A stretch of DNA of 44,589 nucleotides from contig NZ_APNK01000029.1 of the NCBI RefSeq assembly GCF_000732535.1, forward strand, positions 1 through 44,589, written 5' to 3'. Position 1 is the first letter of the stretch; each line of letters opens with the position of its first letter. The stretch comes from Salinisphaera hydrothermalis C41B8 (GTDB lineage: Bacteria; Pseudomonadota; Gammaproteobacteria; Nevskiales; Salinisphaeraceae). Below are positions 10,010 to 19,349 of the stretch, piece after piece. The notes beneath the pieces are model-generated. The model saw only the letters and a list, made by a program, of their open reading frames with translations, had not been told where the DNA came from and did not search any database. Position numbers and translations under genes: made by a program.

Positions 10010-11902
10010 ATGCAGCGATATGTCCGGCGGCCCGTGTTGGCTGCCACGTTAGGGGCATGGTCCGCGCTGGCGATGGCACAGCCCGCGACGACCACCGATC
10101 TCAAGAATGTCGTGGTGACTGCGACGCGCACGCCGCAGTCGGCGGCGGATACGCTGGCCGCGACCACGGTCATTACGCGTGCCGATATCGAACGCACCCA
10201 GGCCCAGAGTCTGGCCGAACTGCTGGGCGATACGCCCAGTCTGTCGATCGCCAACAACGGCGGCCCGGGCAAGGCGACCGCGATCCATCTCCGGGGTACG
10301 GACGCCAACCAGGTGCTGGTGCTGGTCGACGGCGTGCGTTGGGGCTCGGCCACCAGCGGCCAGGCTGCTATCCAGGATTTTCCGGTCTCCCAGATCCAGC
10401 GCATCGAGATCGTACGCGGCCCGCGTTCCTCGCTGTACGGCGCCGATGCGGTCGGCGGGGTGATCCAGATCTTCACCCGCAACGGCGAGGGCGCCAAAGG
10501 CCGGGGTCCGACGCCGTATTTCTCGGTCACCGGCGGCAGCTACGATACCTGGAAAGGTCAGGCCGGCGTGTCCGGCGCAACGAAGCGCCTGCATTACAAC
10601 TTCAGTGTATCCGGCGACTACACGAGCGGCTTCAACGCCTGTACCGGCCGGCCGTTTTCGTCGCCCAAGGGCGGCGCGGGCTGCTATGCCAACCAGCCGG
10701 ATCATGACGGTTATCACCGCGAGGACGGATCCGCCAACGTCGGCTATACCTTCGACAACGGCTGGTCGATCAACGGCCACTATCTGCGGTCCGACGGCAA
10801 CACCCAGTACGACGGCAGCACCACCGACAGTTCGCATTCGGTGCAGGAAATCTATGGCCTGAGCGTGGACGCGCCGCTGACCGAATTCTGGCGCTCGAAG
10901 CTGTCGTTGTCGCGCAGCCGCGATCTGTCGAAAAATTATCTCCACGGCGACTATGTCAGCCGCTTCGATACCCGGCGCGACAGCGTGAGCTGGCAGAACG
11001 ACTTCGTGCTCGCCAAGCGTCAGAGCGCCACGCTTGGCGTCGATCATCGCCAGGATGCCGTCACCAGTTCGGCCGATTACAAGCAGAACAAACGCGACAA
11101 CACCGGCGTGTTCGGCGAATACCAGGGCCGCTTCGGTGCTCACGAGATCGATCTGGCCGCCCGCGGCGACGACAATCAGGCCTACGGCGAACATGCCACC
11201 GGCTCGGTCACCTACGGCTACCACCTGAACCAGACCTATACGCTGACCGCGTCCTACGGCAATGCCTTCAACGCGCCGACCTTCAACGATCTCTATTACC
11301 CGGACACGCCGGGCTACCCGCCGGCCTCGAACCCGGATCTGAAACCCGAGAAATCGCGCACGGGCGAAATCGGCATTAAGGCCACGCCTGGTTGGGGCCA
11401 TTGGGCCATTCATGCCTATCAGACCGATATCGACGACGAGATCACGCTGGACGCCAACTACACGCCGCAGAACGTGAATTCGGCGCGTATCCGCGGCATC
11501 GAAGGCGAAGCGACGGCGTATCTCGGGCGCTGGCGCATCGGCGCCAATGCCGACTGGCTGAAGGCCGAAAACCGGGAGCACGGTGCGAATTTTGGTAATG
11601 ATCTGGCGCGTCGGCCGGATTATTCGGCGTCGCTGCAGATCGACCGCGACCTGTTCTCGCGCTTCTCGGCGGGCGCTAGCGCCAAGCTGGTGGGCTCCAG
11701 TTACAACGATCTGGCCAATACCGACAAGCTCGGCGGCTATGCCCTGTTCGGCCTGCGCGGCGAGATGCGGGTCACCTCGGCCTGGAAAATCCAGGCCAAG
11801 CTATCGAATCTGTTCGATCGTCATTATCAGACGGTCGATTTCTACAACCAGCCGGGCCGGGCCGTGTACGTCACGGTGCGCTACTCGCCCGGCCAGATCT
11901 GA
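10010..11902 (+). CDS. btuB: TonB-dependent vitamin B12 outer membrane receptor
   Basis: A 630-residue outer membrane receptor. It has a signal peptide (residues 1-23, ending ALAMA), a TonB-box-like segment LKNVVVTATRTP, and a plug domain with IHLRGTDANQVLVLVDGVR and RIEIVRGPRSSLYG. A 22-strand type barrel follows to the C-terminus, ending YVTVRYSPGQI. It brings cobalamin and other corrinoids into the periplasm using TonB energy. Assignment to BtuB rather than a siderophore receptor rests on the cobalamin riboswitch just upstream and the corrinoid genes behind it. Start is ATG 10010. The C-terminus lacks the usual final aromatic residue. Confidence 0.93.
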   Translation: MQRYVRRPVLAATLGAWSALAMAQPATTTDLKNVVVTATRTPQSAADTLAATTVITRADIERTQAQSLAELLGDTPSLSIANNGGPGKATAIHLRGTDANQVLVLVDGVRWGSATSGQAAIQDFPVSQIQRIEIVRGPRSSLYGADAVGGVIQIFTRNGEGAKGRGPTPYFSVTGGSYDTWKGQAGVSGATKRLHYNFSVSGDYTSGFNACTGRPFSSPKGGAGCYANQPDHDGYHREDGSANVGYTFDNGWSINGHYLRSDGNTQYDGSTTDSSHSVQEIYGLSVDAPLTEFWRSKLSLSRSRDLSKNYLHGDYVSRFDTRRDSVSWQNDFVLAKRQSATLGVDHRQDAVTSSADYKQNKRDNTGVFGEYQGRFGAHEIDLAARGDDNQAYGEHATGSVTYGYHLNQTYTLTASYGNAFNAPTFNDLYYPDTPGYPPASNPDLKPEKSRTGEIGIKATPGWGHWAIHAYQTDIDDEITLDANYTPQNVNSARIRGIEGEATAYLGRWRIGANADWLKAENREHGANFGNDLARRPDYSASLQIDRDLFSRFSAGASAKLVGSSYNDLANTDKLGGYALFGLRGEMRVTSAWKIQAKLSNLFDRHYQTVDFYNQPGRAVYVTVRYSPGQI

Positions 11903-11917
11903 TCCACGGAGCGCCCC

Positions 11918-12526
11918 ATGAGCGAATCCAAGAGCGATGCCCGCCACAAGGCGGCGATGGAAAAACAGAAAACCAAGGTGGACGCGGCGATCGAGGCCGC
12001 CGACACCGAACGCGGCGTATTCGTATTCATCACCGGCAAGGGCAAGGGGAAATCGTCCTCGGCTTTCGGCATGGTGATGCGCGCGCTCGGCCACGGCCAG
12101 AAAGTCGGGGTGGTGCAGTTCATCAAGGGCGTGCAGCTCTCCGGCGAGGAGATCTATCTGCGCGATCACTGTCCACAGGTGACTTTCTATCAGATGGGCA
12201 CGGGATTCACGTGGAACACCCAGGATCGCTCGGGCGACATCGAAGCCGCCGAGCGCACCTGGGCTCAGGTCGAGCCGATGTTGCGGGACCCGTCGTACGA
12301 CCTGGTCGTGATCGACGAGCTGACCTATATGCTCGGCTACAAGTATCTGGACGAGCAGCGCGTGCTGGATGCCATCGCCAACCGGCCCGTCGAACAATCG
12401 GTAGTCGTGACCGGTCGCGGCGGCGGTTCGGGCCTGCGCGAACTGGCTGATACGGTCTCCGAAGTCGATAACGTCAAGCACGCGTTCACGGCCGGCATCA
12501 AGGCCCGCGCCGGGGTGGACTACTGA
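11918..12526 (+). CDS. cobO: Corrinoid (cob(I)yrinic acid a,c-diamide) adenosyltransferase
   Basis: A 202-residue CobO/BtuR/CobA-type ATP:corrinoid adenosyltransferase. The P-loop GKGKGKSSS is at residues 40-48 after a charged helical N-terminus, and DLVVIDELTYML is the Walker-B-like segment. It transfers the 5'-deoxyadenosyl group of ATP to reduced cobalt in the cytoplasm and accepts cobinamide and cobalamin as well as early intermediates. It lies 15 nt after btuB, so incoming corrinoids would be adenosylated at once. The length matches the family. Confidence 0.95.
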   Translation: MSESKSDARHKAAMEKQKTKVDAAIEAADTERGVFVFITGKGKGKSSSAFGMVMRALGHGQKVGVVQFIKGVQLSGEEIYLRDHCPQVTFYQMGTGFTWNTQDRSGDIEAAERTWAQVEPMLRDPSYDLVVIDELTYMLGYKYLDEQRVLDAIANRPVEQSVVVTGRGGGSGLRELADTVSEVDNVKHAFTAGIKARAGVDY

Positions 12527-12636
12527 TCGACACGCCGCTCGCCAACTGCTGGGCGCCGCCGGACGCCACCGCGGTCGCGCTGCCCGACGCGAGTCTGCCG
12601 CCGGGCTGGCGCGGCGAAGTCACGCCCGAGGGCGCG

Positions 12637-13281
12637 GTGCTGGTCGCCGATGCGGCGCGGCGAGTGTTGTCCTCGGCCTCGCTCGGCGGCGGCCTGGGGC
12701 GAGCCTCGGCCTGGTACAACGCGCATGTCCGTCACGATGCGCCGCTCGACCCGGCCGGCCCGGCTGCGGTGCTGGCGCGTCGTGCCGCCGAACGCGGCCT
12801 GGCCTGCGATACGGTCGCCATGATGACCGGGGCCGCCATGACGTCGCTACGGTTGGCGACGGCCGAGATCGAAGCCGCGCGATTCACGCTGGTGCTGACC
12901 GCCGGGCTGGCCAACGCCCGAACGGCCGGCGATACGGCCGAAATGCGCAGCTTGCGGGCATCGCCGGGGCCCGCCGGCACGATCAACGTGGCGCTGATTG
13001 CCGACGTGGCGCTGACCGATGCCGCGCTGGTCGAAACGGTGGCCACGATCGCCGAAGCCAAGGCGGCGGCGCTGCAACAGGCCGGGATCAAGAGCCCGGT
13101 CTCCGGCCGACCGGCCACCGGCACCGGCACCGACGCCACGGCGGTGTTTGCTCGCGCCGACGGCGCGCCCATCGAATATAGCGGCAAGCACACGCTCGTT
13201 GGCGAAACCATCGCTCGCCTGGTCATGACCGCGTTGGCATCGTCGATCGCCGGGGCCGAGGAGGCACGGCGTGCCGGCTAG
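12637..13281 (+). CDS. cbiZ: Adenosylcobinamide amidohydrolase (CbiZ family)
   Basis: At least 214 residues. Features are [19 protein letters not shown], the alanine-rich core with MMTGAAM, the TINVALIAD segment, and the conserved C-terminal region [16 protein letters not shown]. CbiZ removes the aminopropanol arm of adenosylcobinamide to give adenosylcobyric acid, letting the cell rebuild cobamides with its own lower ligand. The start is unsure. GTG 12637 is the first ordinary start codon, with a weak GAGG upstream. The frame is open and protein-like back to CTG 12523, which overlaps the cobO stop and would add 38 residues. The 3' end overlaps the next gene (GTG 13271). Confidence 0.88.
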   Translation: MLVADAARRVLSSASLGGGLGRASAWYNAHVRHDAPLDPAGPAAVLARRAAERGLACDTVAMMTGAAMTSLRLATAEIEAARFTLVLTAGLANARTAGDTAEMRSLRASPGPAGTINVALIADVALTDAALVETVATIAEAKAAALQQAGIKSPVSGRPATGTGTDATAVFARADGAPIEYSGKHTLVGETIARLVMTALASSIAGAEEARRAG

Positions 13282-14716
13282 GACAGGCTCTAAAACGCTG
13301 ATGATCCAGGGCACGACCTCGGATGCCGGCAAGTCGACGCTGGTGGCTGGGCTGGCCCGCGCCTGGGCCCGGCGCGGCGTGGCGGTGGCGCCGTTCAAGC
13401 CCCAGAACATGGCGCTCAATAGCGCGGTGACCGTCGACGGCGGCGAGATCGGGCGCTCCCAGTATCTCCAGGCTCAGGCCGCCGGCATCGCGCCGACCAC
13501 CGATCTCAATCCGGTGCTGTTGAAGCCGTCGAGCGACGTTGGCGCCCAGGTGATCGTGCACGGCCGGGCCGTGGCTGCGATGAACGCGGGCGATTATCAC
13601 CAGTACAAGAAACAGGCGCTGGCGGCCGTGCTGGCCTCGCATGCGCGTCTGGCGGCGAGCTACGCGCGGGTTGTGGTCGAAGGTGCCGGCAGCCCGGCCG
13701 AAATCAATCTGCGCGAGGGCGATATCGCCAATATGGGTTTTGCCGAGGCGGTCGACTGCCCGGTGATTCTGGTGGCCGATATCGACAGGGGCGGCGTATT
13801 CGCCCAGCTGGTCGGTACCTTGGAGTTGCTCTCCGAATCGGAACGGGCGCGGGTGGCTGGTTTCGTCATCAATCGCTTTCGCGGCGATATCGCGCTGCTG
13901 CAGCCCGGCCTGGATTGGCTGGAGGCCCGCACCGGCAAGCCGGTGTTCGGCGTGCTTGAGTATCTGCACGGGCTGCATCTGGACGCCGAGGACGCCATCG
14001 ATACGCAGCAGACCACGGCCGACGATGCCCTGATCGTCCAGGTGCCGGTCACGCCGCGCATCAGCAACCACACCGATTTCGATGCACTGCGCGCTCATCC
14101 GCGTGTCGATCTGCGGTTCGTCGGCCCGGGTGAAATACCGGAGCCGGCCGATCTGATCGTGCTGGCGGGTTCAAAAAATACGCGGGCCGACTGCGAATGG
14201 CTGAAGGCCGCCGGCTGGGGCGATCGTCTCAAGCGTCATCTGCGCTATGGCGGCAAGGTGCTCGGCATCTGTGGTGGCTATCAGATGCTCGGCCAGGAGA
14301 TCGCCGATCCCGACGGCATCGAGGATTCGCCCGGCACTACGGCGGGCTTCGGCCTGTTCGATCTGGCCACCCGGCTGGACCGGGCCAAGCATCTGCAGAA
14401 CGTGACCGGAGCAATGGCGGCCGGCGGCGCGGTCGCCGGCTATCGCATCCACTGTGGGGTGACCACCGGCGCCGATCGGGCGCGGCCTTTTTTGTACCTC
14501 GAAGACGGCCCGGACGGCGCGCTGTCGGCCGACGGCCAGATCGCCGGCACCTATCTGCACGGTCTGTTCGATACCGCGGCCGGCTGTGACGCCATCCTCG
14601 CCTGGGCCGGCCTGGCCGATGCCGGTTCGGGCGATCAGAGCGAGCGCCGCGAGGCCAGCCTGGAGCGGCTGGCCGACGCCGTCGAGGCGGCTATCGATCT
14701 GGAGGCGTTGCCGTGA
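13271..14716 (+). CDS. cobQ: Adenosylcobyric acid synthase (glutamine-hydrolysing)
   Basis: This 481-residue CobQ/CbiP protein amidates adenosylcobyrinic acid a,c-diamide at positions b, d, e and g. The N-terminal ATPase domain has [10 protein letters not shown] (residues 14-23), [10 protein letters not shown] and [12 protein letters not shown]. The C-terminal class I glutamine amidotransferase domain has Cys334 in LGICGGYQM and His430 in GTYLHGLFD. It starts at GTG 13271, inside the cbiZ end, and its stop overlaps btuC (GTGA). The enzyme normally serves the late de novo route. No ring-building genes are in this window, so it either completes a pathway encoded elsewhere or upgrades imported incompletely amidated corrinoids. 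Confidence 0.95.
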   Translation: MPARTGSKTLMIQGTTSDAGKSTLVAGLARAWARRGVAVAPFKPQNMALNSAVTVDGGEIGRSQYLQAQAAGIAPTTDLNPVLLKPSSDVGAQVIVHGRAVAAMNAGDYHQYKKQALAAVLASHARLAASYARVVVEGAGSPAEINLREGDIANMGFAEAVDCPVILVADIDRGGVFAQLVGTLELLSESERARVAGFVINRFRGDIALLQPGLDWLEARTGKPVFGVLEYLHGLHLDAEDAIDTQQTTADDALIVQVPVTPRISNHTDFDALRAHPRVDLRFVGPGEIPEPADLIVLAGSKNTRADCEWLKAAGWGDRLKRHLRYGGKVLGICGGYQMLGQEIADPDGIEDSPGTTAGFGLFDLATRLDRAKHLQNVTGAMAAGGAVAGYRIHCGVTTGADRARPFLYLEDGPDGALSADGQIAGTYLHGLFDTAAGCDAILAWAGLADAGSGDQSERREASLERLADAVEAAIDLEALP

Positions 14717-15720
14717 GGCCGGCTGCGTTGATCGGGCTGCTGATGGTTCTGACCGTTTTGGCGTTCCTGGCCGAGCTCGTTTTCGGCGCGGTGCGGCTGC
14801 CCGTGGGCGGCGTGTTTGCAGCGCTGAGCCATGTCGGCACCGCGGCCGATCAGACGGCCCTCATCGTCAACCAAATCCGCCTGCCGCGGGCTATTCTCAC
14901 GGCGCTGGTGGGCGCGATTCTGGCGATCTCCGGCGCGGCCATGCAGGGCCTGTTTCGTAATCCACTGGCCGACCCGTCGCTGATCGGCGTCACCGCCGGG
15001 GCCTCGGCCGGTGCCAGTCTGGCCATCGTGTTCGGCGGGGCGTTGGCCGGGTTGGCCGGTCTGTCGGCGATCGCCCTGGCGGCGTTTGCTGGCGGTGCCG
15101 CGGCTGTGCTGCTGGTGTACACACTGGCCACGCGTGCCAGCGGCACCTCGGTGGCGACCATGCTGCTGGCCGGGATCGCGATCTCGGCGCTGGCGGGCTC
15201 GCTGACCTCGCTGCTCGAGTTCTATGCCTCGAACGACATGCTGCGCCGGATCAGCCTGTGGCAGATGGGCGGGCTGGAAGGCGCGAACTGGCCGCGCGTG
15301 GCCTTGATGGGCGGCATCGCGGTGGTCGTGCTCGCCGGGCTGCCGCGGCTGGCCACGGCGCTGAATGCGCTGCTGCTGGGCGAGTCCGAGGCGCGTCATC
15401 TCGGCTTTGCCGTGGACCGGACCAAGACCGTGCTGATCACACTGGTTGCGCTCGGCGTTGGCGTCTCCGTGGCTTTGGCTGGAGCGATTGCCTTCGTCGG
15501 GCTGGTGGTGCCGCATATCGTGCGCCTGGCGATTGGCCCGGATCATCGCGCGCTGCTGCCGGCATCAGCTTTGGCCGGCGCGGTGCTGTTGCTGGCCGCC
15601 GATACCGTGGCTCGGGTCGCGGTTGCGCCCACCGAACTGCCGGTGGGTCTGCTTACGGCCCTGCTCGGCGCGCCGTTTTTCATTGTGCTGCTGCGCGGCA
15701 CGCGGGATTACGCGCTGTGA
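14713..15720 (+). CDS. btuC: Corrinoid ABC transporter permease (FecCD/BtuC family)
   Basis: A 335-residue polytopic permease with about ten hydrophobic helices. It carries the family signatures [40 protein letters not shown] and [16 protein letters not shown]. It forms the inner membrane channel with the ATPase encoded next and receives ligand from the BtuF-like protein at 22055-22990. Iron-siderophore and heme permeases share these motifs. The corrinoid assignment comes from position inside the riboswitch-led block. GTG 14713 overlaps the cobQ stop. Confidence 0.9.
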   Translation: MRPAALIGLLMVLTVLAFLAELVFGAVRLPVGGVFAALSHVGTAADQTALIVNQIRLPRAILTALVGAILAISGAAMQGLFRNPLADPSLIGVTAGASAGASLAIVFGGALAGLAGLSAIALAAFAGGAAAVLLVYTLATRASGTSVATMLLAGIAISALAGSLTSLLEFYASNDMLRRISLWQMGGLEGANWPRVALMGGIAVVVLAGLPRLATALNALLLGESEARHLGFAVDRTKTVLITLVALGVGVSVALAGAIAFVGLVVPHIVRLAIGPDHRALLPASALAGAVLLLAADTVARVAVAPTELPVGLLTALLGAPFFIVLLRGTRDYAL

Positions 15721-16493
15721 CGCTGCAAGCGGAAGCAATCACGGTTCGACGCGGCGAACGCGCGCTGGTGGCCGGCGTGTCGTTGCATGTCGAGCCCGGC
15801 GAGATGCTGGCCGTGATCGGGGCCAACGGCGCCGGCAAATCGACCCTGCTGCATGCCCTGGTCGGCGATCTGCCGCCTTCCGCCGGGCGCGTATCGTTCG
15901 ATGGTCGGTCGCTGGCCACCTACGACCGCCTCGAGCGCGCGCGGCGTATCGCGTTTCTCGCCCAGGCCAGCCCGTTGGCGTTTCCGTTCACCGTGCGTGA
16001 TGTCATCGCGCTCGGTCGCAGCCCGCACGCTACCGGCCGGATACGCGACGCCGAGATCGTGGACGCGGTGGCCACGACCACCGATATCGCGCATTTGCTG
16101 GACCGGACCTATACCCGGTTATCGGGCGGCGAAAAACAGCGCGTGCAGCTGGCCCGCGTGCTGGCGCAGGTCTGGCGGGCCGAGGATGCCGGCGACCGGC
16201 TGCTACTGCTCGACGAGCCGGTGGCGTCGCTGGATATCGGCCATCAGAGCCTGATCATGCGCGGCCTGCGCCGGGTGGCGGCCACCGGTGTGGCGATCGT
16301 GTTCGTGGCCCACGACGTTTCTCTGGCCGCGGCCCATGCCGACGGCATGCTGGCCCTGGCCGATGGCGGGCCCGTCGCCAGCGGCCCACCTTCTCAGGTC
16401 GTCACCGAGGCCACGCTGGAACGGGTTTTCGATGCCGATACCCATGTCATCGCGCATCCGGTGACCGGAACGCCCGTGGTGTTGCATGACTGA
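15717..16493 (+). CDS. btuD: Corrinoid ABC transporter ATP-binding protein
   Basis: A 258-residue ABC ATPase: Walker A GANGAGKST, Q-loop region AFLAQASPLAFPF, signature LSGGEKQR, Walker B LLLLDEP and switch histidine VAHD. The insert after the signature (VWRAEDAGDR) recalls heme HmuV-type subunits, but neighbours point to corrinoid import with the adjacent BtuC. The start is GTG 15717, overlapping the permease stop as GTGA. The frame is open further upstream, but that region belongs to btuC. The 3' end overlaps cobU by 8 nt. Confidence 0.9.
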   Translation: MTLQAEAITVRRGERALVAGVSLHVEPGEMLAVIGANGAGKSTLLHALVGDLPPSAGRVSFDGRSLATYDRLERARRIAFLAQASPLAFPFTVRDVIALGRSPHATGRIRDAEIVDAVATTTDIAHLLDRTYTRLSGGEKQRVQLARVLAQVWRAEDAGDRLLLLDEPVASLDIGHQSLIMRGLRRVAATGVAIVFVAHDVSLAAAHADGMLALADGGPVASGPPSQVVTEATLERVFDADTHVIAHPVTGTPVVLHD

Positions 16494-17028
16494 TTACGAT
16501 CGCCCCCATCATCTGATTCTCGGCGGCGCTCGCAGCGGCAAGAGTGCCTTCGCCGAGCGCGAGGCCCTGGCCACGTCGGGCGCCGCGGAACGCTTCATCT
16601 ATATCGCCACCGCCGAGGCGCATGACGACGCCATGGCCGCGCGTATTGCCCATCATCGCGCCCATCGCGATGCCCGCTGGCAGACCGTCGAAGCGCCGCT
16701 CCAACTGGGCGCGACGCTCGTCCAGCACGACGCGCCGGATACCGTGATTCTGGTCGACTGCCTCTCGCTCTGGCTGAGCAATGCGCTGGCCGCGGATTGT
16801 TGGGAGGCCGAGCGCGCCGGGCTGATCGAGGCGTTGTCGGCCTGCCGGGGCCGTGTGCTGCTGGTGTCCAACGAAGTCGGCTCGGGCGTGGTGCCGTTGG
16901 GTGAGTTGTCGCGTGTGTTCGTGGACGAAGCCGGGCGGTTGCACCAGGCGTTGGCGGGGCTTTGTGCGCGGGTCAGTCTCGTGGTGGCCGGGCTGCCGCT
17001 GGATTTGAAGTCATCGGCGCCGTCATGA
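16486..17028 (+). CDS. cobU: Adenosylcobinamide kinase / adenosylcobinamide-phosphate guanylyltransferase
   Basis: A 180-residue CobU/CobP bifunctional enzyme. It phosphorylates the aminopropanol of adenosylcobinamide and then adds GMP, giving the activated AdoCbi-GDP. The P-loop LILGGARSGKS (to residue 20) is followed by YIATAEAHDD, the histidine-rich HHRAHR segment that carries the guanylylated His in relatives, and LVDCLSLWLSN. It starts at ATG 16486 inside the btuD end. Repeat DNA begins soon after its stop and separates it from cobT. Confidence 0.94.
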   Translation: MTDYDRPHHLILGGARSGKSAFAEREALATSGAAERFIYIATAEAHDDAMAARIAHHRAHRDARWQTVEAPLQLGATLVQHDAPDTVILVDCLSLWLSNALAADCWEAERAGLIEALSACRGRVLLVSNEVGSGVVPLGELSRVFVDEAGRLHQALAGLCARVSLVVAGLPLDLKSSAPS

Positions 17029-17111
17029 GTTGCTTTCGTTCGCAGTCGGCGGGAGATTGGGGCTTCGTGGGTGCGCGTGCCCCTTCCGTTTGTTTGTTCA
17101 AACGACAGGGG

Positions 17112-17210
17112 GTAGGTCGGATTAGCGCGCAGCGCGTAATCCGACGTTCAATCGGCGAGTTCCGAAACTTGGCTGTCGGATTAAGGTGCCAGCACCTAAT
17201 CCGACCTACG
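17112..17210. repeat. GTAGGTCGGATTA palindromic unit, copy 1
   Basis: This 99-bp unit has two hairpins. The left one pairs GTCGGATTA with TAATCCGAC around an inner GCGCG(C/T)AGCGCG stem. The right one pairs TCGGATTA with TAATCCGA and has an inner GGTGC/GCACC stem. The outer ends GTAGGTCGG and CCGACCTAC are also complementary, so the whole unit is an inverted repeat. Copies 2 and 3 lie at 44005 and 44347. The layout is REP/BIME-like. Confidence 0.85.
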
Positions 17211-17674
17211 TCACTGATTCGCTCACGGGGCGGACATGGCGCCGGTTTCGCGCTGCAACGCGAGTCACTTTCGTTTGCTTGTCCAAGCGAAAGTAACCCA
17301 AGGAAAAGACACCCTCATAGCCGCCCGCTTCGCGGGTCCACTCCGATGCTCGGTCCCGGAGGATGCGGCAAAAACTCAGTCCGCTTTGGCGGCCTCCACT
17401 GCTCGGTGCTGCGCTCAAGGGGACCCGAATACAGACACGGCCCGCGAAGGTTGGGCGTTCGCGTCTGTATTCGAGCCCGTCTGAGGCGCCGGAGACGAGC
17501 AGCGGCGACGGGTATCCGGCGCCGTTGCAGGCGCTCTTTTCTTGGTTGGCGCGTCAGCGCGAAACCAGAGTTCAACTCGCCCGGTGGTGCAACCCCATCC
17601 TCGATTCATCGTCCAACGCCGTCAATCCTGTTTTCGAACGGCGTGGATCGCTGGCCCCGAAAGGACTTTTTGCC
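17211..17674. repeat. Hairpin-rich intergenic repeat sequence, type not assigned
   Basis: The stem ACTTTCG..CTTG / CAAGCGAAAGT (17267-17294) is followed by AACCCAAGGAAAAG. Further on, CGAATACAGAC (17426-17436) pairs perfectly with GTCTGTATTCG (17463-17473). From memory, sequences with this AAAGTAACC..GAAAAG core are scattered between genes in many Proteobacteria, but I cannot confirm that here and know of no function. Confidence 0.45.
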
Positions 17675-18736
17675 ATGACTGATATGCACTGGCTGTTCGA
17701 ACAAGTCGCTGCACCCGACGAGACCGCCCGCGCGGCCGCGGTCGCACGCCAGAACGAGCTGACCAAGCCGCCGGGTTCGCTCGGCCGGCTGGAGACGATC
17801 GCCACCGATTTCGCGGCCTGGCAGGGCGACGCCAAGCCGGAGCTTGCACGCATCGGGCTGGCGGTGTTCGCCGCCGATCACGGCGTGGCGGCGCGGGGTG
17901 TGTCGGCATTTCCCCAGGCCGTGACCGCCCAGATGGTGGCCAACTTCGCGGCCGGCGGTGCCGCCGTGGCGGTACTGGCGCGCGAGGCCGGGGCCGAAAT
18001 GACGGTGGTTAATCTCGGCACGGTGGCGCCGACCGACACGGTGCCCGGCGTGCTCAATCATCATCTCGGGCCGGGGACGGCCGACTTTACTCAGGCGTCG
18101 GCGATGGATCGCGCCACGCTGGCGGACGCGCTGTCGACGGGCGCCGCGCAGGTGGACGCTGGGTTGTCGCTATTCATCGGCGGCGAGATGGGCATTGCCA
18201 ACACCACCAGCGCGGCGGCCGTGTTCGCCGCGCTCGCGGGCCTGGACGGGGCAGCGACCGTCGGGCGCGGAACGGGCGTGGATGATGCCGGGCTGGCCAA
18301 TAAACAGGCGGCGGTCGATGCCGGGCTGGCGCGCCATGGCGCGCGCTGGCAGGACGCCCCGCCGCCGGAGGCGGCCCTGGCGGCTCTGGAATGCGTCGGC
18401 GGGTTCGAAATCGCCGCACTCACCGGTGCGTTCGTCGCCGCGGCACAGCGCGGGGTGCCGGTTCTGGTCGACGGCTTCATCAGCAGCGTGGCCGCGCTGG
18501 CCGCGGTCCGACTCAATCCCGGGGTGGCCGACTGGCTGATGTTTGGCCATCGGTCGGCCGAGGCTGGCCATGCGCGGGTGCTCGATGCCCTGGGCGCGAC
18601 GCCGATTCTGGATCTCGATATGCGCCTGGGCGAGGGCAGCGGGGCGATGACGGCGGTGGCCACGATTCGCGCCGCGCTCGCGGTTCACGCGAAAATGGCG
18701 ACTTTTACCGATGCGGGAGTCGCCAACAGTGCCTGA
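17675..18736 (+). CDS. cobT: Nicotinate-nucleotide:dimethylbenzimidazole phosphoribosyltransferase
   Basis: A 353-residue CobT. It makes alpha-ribazole phosphate from nicotinate mononucleotide and the lower-ligand base. Key segments are LTKPPGSLGRLE near the start, the phosphate-binding FAADHGVAARGVSAFPQ, GGEMGIANTTSAAA, and the catalytic-Glu segment LDLDMRLGEGSGA close to the C-terminus. The start is ATG 17675, with AAGGAC about 10 nt upstream. The frame is open for 310 nt further, but that sequence is repeat DNA. The end overlaps the following phosphatase gene. Confidence 0.95.
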   Translation: MTDMHWLFEQVAAPDETARAAAVARQNELTKPPGSLGRLETIATDFAAWQGDAKPELARIGLAVFAADHGVAARGVSAFPQAVTAQMVANFAAGGAAVAVLAREAGAEMTVVNLGTVAPTDTVPGVLNHHLGPGTADFTQASAMDRATLADALSTGAAQVDAGLSLFIGGEMGIANTTSAAAVFAALAGLDGAATVGRGTGVDDAGLANKQAAVDAGLARHGARWQDAPPPEAALAALECVGGFEIAALTGAFVAAAQRGVPVLVDGFISSVAALAAVRLNPGVADWLMFGHRSAEAGHARVLDALGATPILDLDMRLGEGSGAMTAVATIRAALAVHAKMATFTDAGVANSA

Positions 18737-19349
18737 TTTCGATATGACCACGACCACGGTCGACATCCTGCGCCACGCCGAATGCGAGGGCGGGTCCATT
18801 TTCCGCGGCTCGACCGACGTGCCGTTGTCCGACGAGGGCTGGGCCCGGCTGCGCCGTGTGACCGAGCCGCTCGACGGCTGGGATGCGATCGTGACGTCGC
18901 CGATGCGGCGGTGTCGGGAGTTCGCTACCGAGCTGTCGACGGCGCGTGATGTGCCGCTGACGGTCGACGAGCGCTTCCGCGAAATGCACTTCGGTGACTG
19001 GGAAGGCGTGCTGATCTCCGATGTCTGGGCGGGCCAGCCCGAGGCTGCGCGTGCCTGGTATGTCGATCCGGAAAACCATACCCCGCCCAATGCCGAGCCG
19101 CTGACCTCGACCCGTGGCCGCGTGGCCGAGGGCTGGGCCGAGTTGGTCGCCGTGAACCGGGGCGGTCATGTGCTGCTGGTGGCCCACGGCGGGGTGATCC
19201 GTAATCTGGTGTCGCATGTGCTGGACCTGCCGCTGGTGGCGACCAATCGTTTCGGCATGCCCTATGGCTGCCGGGCGCGCATCGAGATCACCCACGACGG
19301 CGAATCGGCCATGCCGCGGCTGATGGGCTATAACCTCGATCAGGCATGA
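18729..19349 (+). CDS. cobC: Alpha-ribazole phosphatase-type histidine phosphatase
   Basis: A histidine phosphatase of about 206 residues. The catalytic motif reads LRHAE (usually RHG in this branch), followed by FRGSTDVPLSDEGW, SPMRRCREFA, FREMHFGDWEG and the second catalytic His in LLVAHGG. In this setting it would remove the phosphate from alpha-ribazole-5'-phosphate or adenosylcobalamin-5'-phosphate. GTG 18729 is preferred (GGGAG 10 nt upstream, overlap with the cobT stop), but ATG 18711 and ATG 18744 are also in frame. The symbol follows Salmonella usage; cobC also names an unrelated decarboxylase. Confidence 0.85.
   Translation: MPDFDMTTTTVDILRHAECEGGSIFRGSTDVPLSDEGWARLRRVTEPLDGWDAIVTSPMRRCREFATELSTARDVPLTVDERFREMHFGDWEGVLISDVWAGQPEAARAWYVDPENHTPPNAEPLTSTRGRVAEGWAELVAVNRGGHVLLVAHGGVIRNLVSHVLDLPLVATNRFGMPYGCRARIEITHDGESAMPRLMGYNLDQA

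Larger units (their letters stand above)
17029..17674. other. Gene-free repeat region between cobU and cobT
   Basis: These 646 bp interrupt an otherwise tight operon. They hold one GTAGGTCGGATTA palindromic unit (17112-17210), then about 460 bp with several hairpins. Frames on both strands are open but rich in Arg, Pro and Ser, and show no family resemblance. The cobT ribosome binding site (AAGGAC, about 17661) is at the end. Confidence 0.6.

Noticed and set aside
17236-17609. Small proteins in the cobU-cobT gap
   Set aside because: All frames across the hairpin repeats are partly open and Arg/Ser/Pro-rich, which is typical of repeat DNA rather than a gene.
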